Origin: Planctomycetaceae bacterium
Lineage (GTDB): Bacteria; Planctomycetota; Planctomycetia; Pirellulales; Pirellulaceae
Reading direction: 5' to 3'
Assembly: GCA_012965455.1 (NCBI GenBank)
Contig: DTSG01000204.1
Span: 1-13,198 of the forward strand
Length of the DNA: 13,198 bases
The notes beneath the pieces are model-generated. The model was not told where the DNA came from. It searched no databases and worked only from the letters and a program-made list of their open reading frames with translations. The position numbers were made by a program, and so were the translations under genes. Below, piece by piece: positions 1 to 6,462 of this stretch; positions within the stretch are counted from its first letter, which is position 1, and each line of letters opens with the position of its first letter.

Positions 1-2521
1 GTTGGATTTTCAGTGGCGGGGACGTCAGCGTGCCCATGGTTCCGTGACCACGATAGAAGGAATTAACCAGGCCCTTCCCCTGAAAGCCAGTGACCGTCAT
101 TTGGCCGGACAAAGTGCCCGCTGCTGGTCCCGGCCCAAAGGCCTCTCCAGTCGTCTTCCAGTCTCCATAGGTTGGCCCTTCGAAGTCAGCGATCAAGAGA
201 TCACCACCTTTTGGGGTATTTGTTTTTGCCACGGGTGCCGGTTCTTTAACGGCCTTGTCTTGTTGCAGGAAGGCCAGCCCCATGGCTCGTTCTGTTGAGG
301 ATGGCTGACGGCTGAAAAGCAACTGGTAGGCGTTAGCGATCCGCGTCGAGTCATCTGTCGCCGAGGCTTCTAGTCGCAGCGCCAAGGCCTTGGCGCGATT
401 AACCATGAAGGGGCTGTTGAGCATGAATAGAAATTGTTGCGGAATCGTGGTGGTGGTTCGTTGGGCGATACTTGCCCGTGGCGTGGCAAAATCAAAGAGC
501 CGTAGAAATTGATCTGAGGCGAACTGATCTCCATTGCGACTCGATGAAGCATAGACTGTTCGCCGACGACTTTGGAGAATGTTATTTTGAGGAGGTCCTC
601 CCAGTTGTTGATCGAGCTCGCCGGTGGCAAACATTAGCGAGTCCCTCCAAAGCTCGACATCCATGCGCCGAGGTGGATACCTCCACAGATACTTGTTATC
701 CCCATCCACACGAAATGCGGCGGCATCATAACGACTGTTTTGCTGATAAGTAGCTGAAGTAAGAATTGTGTGGTGCAGTTTTTTTATCGACCATTCTGTG
801 CGGACGAATTCACTGGCAAGCCAATCCAATAACTTTGGATGGGAAGGTTTGTTCCCCAGTATTCCAAAATTACTGGGGGTGGTAACTAGCCCTCGACCAA
901 AATGATGTAACCACAGGCGATTAACGATTACCCTGCTCGTGAGCGGATTGTCTGGGTGGACGATCGATTCTGCCAATTCCTGTCTACCGCTGCCGTTGCT
1001 GTATAATACCGCCTCTTCGCCTTCAATGATTCGCAAGAATCGACGGGGAGCTTCGGGACCTTTTTTGCGGATATCCCCCCGTAACGCTACGGTCATGTTG
1101 TTACTACCGATATCCTTCAGGACATGGGCCTCATCATATTTTGGAGGCACGTTCTTCTGCGCCGTATCGCGCTGAATCTGCAGCGCATCTCGGTGAGCGG
1201 TCTGTTGCATCGTTACACTAGCCGCTGCTTTCTTAATGACGTCATTGGCCTTCTTCAACTCATTGTTAAGACGATTTACCTCCGCCTGAGCCTGGTTGAA
1301 GGCATCGACCAGATTTTGGGGTGCGATCGGTGCGATTTGTGAGGTGGAATTATTGAAAATCCCTGCCAGTGAGTAGTAATCGAGTGTGGGGATAGGATCG
1401 AATTTATGGTCATGACAGCGTGCACAGGCAACGGTGACGCCAAGTAGACCACGGGTTAGCGTGTCGACTCGATCGTCCAGAGTTTCTGATTTTGCGGCGG
1501 CTGCGCTATCGGGGTCGCCGCCGTCGGTCCGAAAGGTTGGACCAAGTGCGAGAAAACCAGTGCCGAGTTTGGATTCCACCGTTCCATTGAGGTCACCAGC
1601 AACCTGTTGGCGAACAAAGTCGTCATATGGCAAGTCCGCGTTGAATTTACGAACAACCCAGTCGCGGTAACGCCAAGCAAAGGCGTTCGGCCCGTTGTCG
1701 GTAAATCCCCCGAATCCTTCATTATATCTGGCGACGTCCAGCCAATGGCGACCCCATTTTTCACCATATTTTGGGGACGAGAGCAGTTCGTCTACTAGTT
1801 GCTCGTAGGCGTTCGCGTCATCTTGATGTACAAAGCTGTGAACTTGTTCTGGGGTTGGAGGGATTCCTAGGATGTCGTAATAGAGCCGTCGAATGAGGGT
1901 CCGGCGATCCGCTACGGGTGCTGGTTGCAGGCGATGCTCATCGAGCTGCGCAAGTATGAAGTAGTCGATGGGATTGTTTGCCCAACGCTCGTCGGAAACT
2001 AGCGGTAGGTTCGGTTCTTTCACTTTTTGGTAAGCCCAATGGTTTTCTCTCGCGGCTGTCCAGTCAGTTGTAGTGGGTGTATCCTGGGCGGTGGGAACGT
2101 TTGCTTTGGGCCAAGCCGCTCCGGCTGAGATCCAATCGTTGAGGAGGTTGATTTCCTTTGTCGATAGTTTTCCATTGGGAGGCATTTCGTAACTTTGGTA
2201 TTTGACAGCAGAAATCACTAAGCTCTCTTGGGGTTTTCCAGGCACGATAGCGGGACCGGAATCACCTCCTAAAAGCAACGCCTCGCGGCTGTCTAGCAAG
2301 AGTCCACCTTTGAGCTTATCCGCATCCGCACTGTGGCACTCGAAACAATGCTTTATCAAAAGTGGGCGGATATTTTTTTCAAACGCTTCAATTTGAGTCG
2401 GTGAAAAGTTGTCATCCTGTGCCATTACCACACCACTACAGAGAAATGGGATGATGCAGGACATTATCAACACGTTGATACGGTGCCGGTGAATACTAGC
2501 AATGAGTGGTAAGAGTGACAT
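1..2521 (-). CDS. PSCyt1-DUF1549-DUF1553 (PSD1) exported cytochrome-type protein with a C-terminal levanase-like domain; 3' end outside the window
   Basis: Reading from an ATG at 2521, the frame stays open for all 840 codons to the left edge with no stop, so the C-terminus is missing. A signal peptide is visible: basic HRHR at 11-14, then a hydrophobic stretch ending near VVMA-QDD (residue 34). Met20 (2464) is an alternative start that also gives a signal peptide. A haem-c motif CFECH (59-63) followed by MPP with Met113 as possible axial ligand marks the PSCyt1 domain. DUF1549 follows, with a second motif CARCH at 366-370. A lysine/glutamate/glutamine-rich likely coiled coil occupies about 405-457. 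DUF1553 covers roughly 500-755 (RRMDVELWRD at 618-627, IPQQFLFMLN at 693-702). From residue 774 the sequence changes to DLLIADFEGPTYGDW and then GKGLVNSF, which resembles the N-terminal sandwich domain of planctomycete GH32 levanases. The gene lies 66 bp behind the EF-hand sulfatase. Biochemical function of the family is unknown; family assignment is firm, the levanase-like tail less so. Confidence 0.9.
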   Translation of the reverse strand, partial: MSLLPLIASIHRHRINVLIMSCIIPFLCSGVVMAQDDNFSPTQIEAFEKNIRPLLIKHCFECHSADADKLKGGLLLDSREALLLGGDSGPAIVPGKPQESLVISAVKYQSYEMPPNGKLSTKEINLLNDWISAGAAWPKANVPTAQDTPTTTDWTAARENHWAYQKVKEPNLPLVSDERWANNPIDYFILAQLDEHRLQPAPVADRRTLIRRLYYDILGIPPTPEQVHSFVHQDDANAYEQLVDELLSSPKYGEKWGRHWLDVARYNEGFGGFTDNGPNAFAWRYRDWVVRKFNADLPYDDFVRQQVAGDLNGTVESKLGTGFLALGPTFRTDGGDPDSAAAAKSETLDDRVDTLTRGLLGVTVACARCHDHKFDPIPTLDYYSLAGIFNNSTSQIAPIAPQNLVDAFNQAQAEVNRLNNELKKANDVIKKAAASVTMQQTAHRDALQIQRDTAQKNVPPKYDEAHVLKDIGSNNMTVALRGDIRKKGPEAPRRFLRIIEGEEAVLYSNGSGRQELAESIVHPDNPLTSRVIVNRLWLHHFGRGLVTTPSNFGILGNKPSHPKLLDWLASEFVRTEWSIKKLHHTILTSATYQQNSRYDAAAFRVDGDNKYLWRYPPRRMDVELWRDSLMFATGELDQQLGGPPQNNILQSRRRTVYASSSRNGDQFASDQFLRLFDFATPRASIAQRTTTTIPQQFLFMLNSPFMVNRAKALALRLEASATDDSTRIANAYQLLFSRQPSSTERAMGLAFLQQDKAVKEPAPVAKTNTPKGGDLLIADFEGPTYGDWKTTGEAFGPGPAAGTLSGQMTVTGFQGKGLVNSFYRGHGTMGTLTSPPLKIQ

Positions 2522-2527
2522 GGAAAT

Positions 2528-2533
2528 ATTATA
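2528..2533 (-). promoter_or_regulatory. Possible -10 element before the left DUF1553 gene
   Basis: On the minus strand a perfect TATAAT lies 6 bp before the ATG at 2521. No good -35 hexamer is seen at the usual spacing (ACAATC at 2551-2556 is a poor match). If it is used, the transcript would be leaderless from 2521 or would favour the internal Met20 start at 2464. The rest of the 66-bp gap (2522-2587) holds only a 7-bp inverted repeat (2541-2547 with 2574-2580). In a six-base AT-rich motif, chance is a real alternative. Confidence 0.25.
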
Positions 2534-2587
2534 CCAGATCGCCTGAAAATGATTGTGGTTAGGATAGCCGACATTCAGGCCATACCT

Positions 2588-5077
2588 CTACATCTGGTTC
2601 GTCATTTCTTTGAGCGTAAGTCGTCCATCGTTGTTGGCATCTCGTTTTTCAAACGATTTCGTTAGAGCGGGAACATTTCGGTTCGTGGGGTTACCAATGT
2701 ACTCTTTCAGCGTGAGAAACTTGTCCTTGTTCGTGTCTCGACGTTTGAAAATCGTGTTCGGATCAGGTCTGTTTACCACGACTGGGCTGTTGGCAGTCTT
2801 GCGTTGTTGCTGTAAAGTCGCAAATCGTTTTTCTATATCAGCTAGTTTTCCCAACGTCAGGTAAACATCGTAACGCACGACCTGGCCTCCGCTCAGTGAA
2901 AACTTTCGCAAGGGTGCAACATAGGAACAGGCTGACCCTTGGGCTCCCTTTTTGCCATTCCCTTTAGCTCGATAACAAGTAAATGACGTGGTTCCTGGTG
3001 TAAAAATGCCGATGCCCCAATCCGTCTTGTCTAAGTAGGCAAACCATTGTCCGGAAGCGGTTCCATATTCATTCGGCCACTGGGGAACACGGCGATTGAG
3101 TTTACCTTGATCGCGATAGACAAGAGTTTCGAGTGCCGCGTCAACGAATACCGCTGGCATTTCCTGATGTCTCACAAGCATCTGATCCTTACCCGAATAT
3201 GTCCACTGAAACTGCACGTGTGCAACCTCTCCATCTAAAGAGATTGTCTGTTGCATAACCGCTTCTGGACAGGCAACCCCTGTAGCCCAGTGTCGCGGTT
3301 GCACTCGGGAGAAAATGGTTTGCTCACTAACATGTTTGCGAAATTCAAGGATCTTCGAGGTATCTCCCTTCCAACTTCCGCCCTGCACCGGGTTGTAACG
3401 CCACGGCTTACCATTCCAGTCCGAACCATCCTTTTCGCCATAGTAGGACTGCTGAATAAAACGCCCCTCGTCAAAATGATTTAGTACGTTGCGGTGCGGC
3501 GCAGACGTTGAAAGATAGCCAATGCCGGCACCGCGGGATCGATCAACGCCAATTCGGATTGAACCGTTATCCAGAAAATACCAGTCGTCGCTCATACTCA
3601 GTTCGTCTCGTACTTGCTCATCCGAGAGCGGGATCGTATCCATGTCGAAGTCTGGGTTGGGTACAGGCACCAGTGCCTCAACGTTCTTCAGATATGCACT
3701 GATGGCATTATTCAGCTGACGCACCAGATTGGGATTGGCGCCGGCAACATTTTCCGACTCTCCAATGTCCTTGTCCAGATTATAGAGTTCAAACCGGTCT
3801 GCTCCCTGTTTTCCATCCGCGTGAAAGCGAATCAGTTTCCAAGGACCTCGACGGATATAGGTCGAGGGAATTGTGTCGGGCCTGGGAAAATAATTCGGCA
3901 CGAAGCAGACAACAGAGTCACGCGGTGCCGTTTTGCCTAGCAGCGCCGGAACCTGACTGATTCCATCGAAATGGACGCCGGTTGGATTTTCAATCTGCAG
4001 CATCTCCAGTAGCGTGGGATACCAGTCCGTGCTGCTCAGCAGTGCTGCGGTTGTTTCGCCCGCTTTCGTCCTGCCTGGCCAGACAACGGCACAAGGGACA
4101 CGCGTACCCCCTTCATAGATAGTCGCCTTTCCCCCGCGCAGCGGAGCGTTACTGGTAGGCGAAAGCCCGTCAATTCGACTGTACATGTTACCACCGTTAT
4201 CGGAAAAGAAAACGATGATGGTATTATCTGTAAGCTGTAGTCGATCCAGAGTATCCAGCAGCCTGCCGACCGCATCGTCTAGACTTTCCACCATGGCACC
4301 GTAGACGGGCAGTCGCTGCGGATTGGTGTGATCGGCCTTGCTTGCGTATTTGTCAATGAGTTCCTTTTTTCCATCCCACGGGCCGTGCACCGAAAACGCC
4401 CAGTAATTCAGGAAGAATGGCTTGTCTCGGTTCGCTGCGATAAAAGCAACGGCTTCATCGGCCATACGGTCTTCGATGTGTTCGTCGGGAACGGCAGGGT
4501 CAAAATCAAGCGTCGCAGGGAATTTCCAAGGAGCGACATAGGAACCAGCAGGTCCCGGGCCAGGCCAGTGTGGGACATCGACGTCGAAACCATGTTGCAG
4601 GGGCGTGTACGGTTCCCTCCCTAAATGCCACTTTCCAAAATGACCCGTCACATAGCCCGCCGCTTTCATTGTTTCCGCCAGTGTCGTGTACTTTGTATCG
4701 AGCCTGGAAACGCTTTTTGGAGTCAGTGTCTTTTGCTCCGCCCTAGCCCGCGGCGATAATTGTTTTTCCAGAGTTACACTAGCGACGTGTCCTGCGGCAC
4801 TCGTAAAGCCTGTCCGCGCGGGATCCAACCCGGTCATGATACTGCTGCGGGTTGGAGAACAAAGTGGGTGAGCCGTATAGGCATTGGTAAACAAAAGACC
4901 TCGCTTGGCGAGGCGTTGGATATTTGGTGTTTCGTAGAAACTAGTCGTCCCATAGAGAGTCGTATCACTCCAGCCTAGATCATCGGCTAGAATAAAAACG
5001 ACGTTGGGCCGAGTGGCGGCACATATCGCGTTTGCCGTACAAATGAACAAAACGGCCAACTGGATAGTGAATCTCAT
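2588..5077 (-). CDS. Exported Cys-type sulfatase (arylsulfatase A-like) with a beta-rich C-terminal region and two EF-hands
   Basis: This 829-residue protein starts with a Sec signal peptide (about 1-20, ending NAICA-ATRP). The family S1 sulfatase domain covers about 23-470. Metal ligands D32-D33 are present, as is the CSPTR signature at 73-77 whose Cys73 would be converted to formylglycine. GKWH lies at 148-151, H231 in SVHGP, SDNGG at 292-296 with D293/N294 as metal ligands, and K317 in RGGKATIYEGG. All expected catalytic residues are intact. An ordinary arylsulfatase would end near 470-500. Here a further region of about 280 residues (485-765) follows, rich in W, Y and G with predicted beta character, which I cannot assign. 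Two EF-hand loops close the protein: DTNKDKFLTLKE (781-792) and DANNDGRLTLKE (813-824), both with Asp/Asn at loop positions 1, 3 and 5 and Glu at 12. It should hydrolyse sulfate esters in the periplasm or outside the cell; the substrate is unknown. It is divergent from galM and upstream of the DUF1553-levanase gene. Confidence 0.95.
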   Translation of the reverse strand: MRFTIQLAVLFICTANAICAATRPNVVFILADDLGWSDTTLYGTTSFYETPNIQRLAKRGLLFTNAYTAHPLCSPTRSSIMTGLDPARTGFTSAAGHVASVTLEKQLSPRARAEQKTLTPKSVSRLDTKYTTLAETMKAAGYVTGHFGKWHLGREPYTPLQHGFDVDVPHWPGPGPAGSYVAPWKFPATLDFDPAVPDEHIEDRMADEAVAFIAANRDKPFFLNYWAFSVHGPWDGKKELIDKYASKADHTNPQRLPVYGAMVESLDDAVGRLLDTLDRLQLTDNTIIVFFSDNGGNMYSRIDGLSPTSNAPLRGGKATIYEGGTRVPCAVVWPGRTKAGETTAALLSSTDWYPTLLEMLQIENPTGVHFDGISQVPALLGKTAPRDSVVCFVPNYFPRPDTIPSTYIRRGPWKLIRFHADGKQGADRFELYNLDKDIGESENVAGANPNLVRQLNNAISAYLKNVEALVPVPNPDFDMDTIPLSDEQVRDELSMSDDWYFLDNGSIRIGVDRSRGAGIGYLSTSAPHRNVLNHFDEGRFIQQSYYGEKDGSDWNGKPWRYNPVQGGSWKGDTSKILEFRKHVSEQTIFSRVQPRHWATGVACPEAVMQQTISLDGEVAHVQFQWTYSGKDQMLVRHQEMPAVFVDAALETLVYRDQGKLNRRVPQWPNEYGTASGQWFAYLDKTDWGIGIFTPGTTSFTCYRAKGNGKKGAQGSACSYVAPLRKFSLSGGQVVRYDVYLTLGKLADIEKRFATLQQQRKTANSPVVVNRPDPNTIFKRRDTNKDKFLTLKEYIGNPTNRNVPALTKSFEKRDANNDGRLTLKEMTNQM

Positions 5078-5304
5078 CGTGATGGTTACCTTTTACGTGC
5101 CTAACAAAGCGCCAATATACATGTTCCGTAAATATCAAGAAATGCCCCCCGCAGACGTTTGTAATTACAGGTGACCGCCGTTGGGGTTAATATCGTATAA
5201 ATTCTAACAGTCACTTGTACAGTATAATGGTGTAGATTACAAAACGCTTAAGTTGCCCAGCAACCTATCAACCACGCCTTTCCCCTTTTCCGGATTGATG
5301 ACCT
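5078..5304. promoter_or_regulatory. Divergent intergenic region between the sulfatase and galM
   Basis: This 227-bp gap separates two start codons facing away from each other, so it must hold promoters for both directions. On the plus strand a perfect TATAAT lies at 5223-5228, which would give a galM leader of about 70 nt. On the minus strand an overlapping TATACT lies at 5221-5226. Neither has a convincing -35 at 16-18 bp. Before the sulfatase ATG the minus strand has AAAGG at 5089-5093, 11 bp away, which is a weak ribosome binding site. Nothing similar precedes galM. A small hairpin (GTTGC/GCAAC, 3-nt loop, 5252-5264) lies in the galM leader. No gene is visible in this region. Confidence 0.55.
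5160..5241. promoter_or_regulatory. Three TGTA/TACA dyads, candidate operator sites
   Basis: TGTAATTACA (5160-5169) is a perfect 10-bp palindrome. TGTACA (5216-5221) is a perfect 6-bp palindrome that touches the candidate -10 elements. TGTAGATTACA (5231-5241) has TGTA/TACA arms around a 3-bp centre. All three share the same half-site inside one divergent promoter region, so a dimeric regulator could control both the sulfatase and galM. The half-site is only four bases and AT-rich, so coincidence is quite possible. No regulator gene lies in the window. Confidence 0.25.
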
Positions 5305-6426
5305 ATGAAAACATGCCTCACGCTAACATGTATACTGTTCACCAGTTTTCTTTCGACAATCAATGCAGCGGAGTTGTCTGTATCCCGAAAAGCATATGGG
5401 AAGACCTCCACCGGTGAAAAAGTCACGCAGTATACTTTGACTAACGAAAACAACATAACAGTCAAACTCATAACTTTGGGCGCTACGCTAACTTCGTTAA
5501 CCACACCGGATCGGGACGGCAATCTAGCGGATATCGTTCTCGGCTATGATGATTTACAAGGCTATGAAAATGACGGCATCTATTCTGGTTGTATCGTAGG
5601 CCGTTATGCCAATCGCATTTCCGGCGCGAGTTTCACGATAGGTGACCAGCAGTATAAACTTGCCGATAACTTCGCAAACGGTCACCACCTGCACGGCGGT
5701 GAAGTCGGGTTTAATTCCAAAATTTGGAAGGCGACTGTGTTGAAACTAGAAAAGGCAGTCGGTGTTTCCTTTCAGTTGGTCAGTGAAGATGGCGACGAGG
5801 GATATCCGGGAAAACTCACGGTGCGTGTTAATTACACGCTCAACGCCAACAATGATCTGGTGATCAATTATTTTGCCGCCACGAGCAAGCCCACTCATAT
5901 TAACTTGACTCAACACTCCTATTTCAACCTAGCTGGCCATGATTCAGGAGACGTCCACAACCACTTTGTGCGTCTATACTGCGACCACTATTTGCCGGTA
6001 GACGATGACGGCGTCCCTACTGGCGAAGTCAAAGAGGTCGCTGGGACCCCCTTTGATTTCCGCGAAGGTGCACGCATCTCGAAACAGGTCGACGTCGGCC
6101 GCTATGATCACAATTATGTTCTCTCTATGAAGCGGCCGGAGAAGCCAACGCTGATCGCTCGGGTATCTGAAGGTTCTACCGGTCGCGGAATGGCTGTTCG
6201 TACCGATCAGCCCGGAGTCCAGTTTTATACTTCCATTCACATGAAGGAAGTTGCCGGTCGCAACGGTGCGATTTATAAAACCAATCAGGCGTTCTGTTTG
6301 GAAACCCAGCATTTTCCCGATTCGCCGAACAAACCCAATTTCCCCAGCACGCTGCTGCAACCCGGCACTCCATTTAGATCGAAAACCATTCACCATTTCT
6401 ATACATGGACGCCGAAGCAAAAGTAA
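5305..6426 (+). CDS. galM: Exported aldose 1-epimerase (galactose mutarotase)
   Basis: The 373-residue product belongs to the aldose 1-epimerase family, which interconverts alpha and beta anomers of hexoses such as galactose and glucose. Family residues are all present: NRI at 103-105 (substrate-binding Arg104), HLHGG at 128-132 (His130), TQHSYFNL at 202-209 with the catalytic acid His204, YDHNYVL at 267-273 with Asp268, and CLETQHFPDSPN at 331-342 with the catalytic base Glu333. Length is normal for the family once the leader is removed. A Sec signal peptide (about 1-21, ending TINA-AEL) predicts periplasmic action, unlike the cytoplasmic E. coli enzyme. The ATG at 5305 is favoured because an in-frame stop lies just upstream (5299-5301) and the signal peptide begins there. 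It is the only plus-strand gene, divergent from the EF-hand sulfatase and convergent with the double sulfatase. In this setting it probably acts on sugar released from a polysaccharide. Confidence 0.95.
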   Translation: MKTCLTLTCILFTSFLSTINAAELSVSRKAYGKTSTGEKVTQYTLTNENNITVKLITLGATLTSLTTPDRDGNLADIVLGYDDLQGYENDGIYSGCIVGRYANRISGASFTIGDQQYKLADNFANGHHLHGGEVGFNSKIWKATVLKLEKAVGVSFQLVSEDGDEGYPGKLTVRVNYTLNANNDLVINYFAATSKPTHINLTQHSYFNLAGHDSGDVHNHFVRLYCDHYLPVDDDGVPTGEVKEVAGTPFDFREGARISKQVDVGRYDHNYVLSMKRPEKPTLIARVSEGSTGRGMAVRTDQPGVQFYTSIHMKEVAGRNGAIYKTNQAFCLETQHFPDSPNKPNFPSTLLQPGTPFRSKTIHHFYTWTPKQK

Positions 6427-6451
6427 AGCCCTGCGATGATTGAGGGCTTTA
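6424..6451. terminator. Bidirectional intrinsic terminator between convergent genes
   Basis: A perfect 9-bp inverted repeat, TAAAGCCCT (6424-6432) and AGGGCTTTA (6443-6451), encloses a 10-nt loop. Its left arm begins with the galM stop codon. The A/T ends of the stem provide a short U-run in each direction. The minus-strand tail (TTTACTTTTGC) is more U-rich than the plus-strand tail (TTTATTC). It sits in the 36-bp gap between galM (plus) and the double sulfatase (minus), so it most likely ends both transcripts. Confidence 0.75.
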
Positions 6452-6462
6452 TTCAAAACCGT

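Noticed and set aside
2..298. A plus-strand frame of 98 codons at the left edge
   Set aside because: It uses a TTG start and is antisense to the continuous DUF1553/levanase-like frame, which has recognisable motifs in exactly this stretch.
1..2521. Suspicion that the left DUF1553 gene is a broken pseudogene
   Set aside because: I translated it from 2521 to the edge in one frame: motifs at both ends share that frame and no stop was met, so it is intact but cut by the window.
2541..2580. Inverted repeat GCCTGAA/TTCAGGC as a terminator after the EF-hand sulfatase
   Set aside because: The stem is only 7 bp with a 26-nt loop and no T-run follows on the minus strand, so it does not look like an intrinsic terminator.
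3614..3940. A 108-codon plus-strand frame inside the sulfatase gene
   Set aside because: It is opposite a well-supported sulfatase coding region and its product resembles nothing known; it is a shadow frame.
5974..6456. A 160-codon open frame antisense to galM
   Set aside because: It lies almost wholly inside galM, whose protein is clearly conserved; the antisense product shows no recognisable family, and its frame is explained by the codon use of the real gene.
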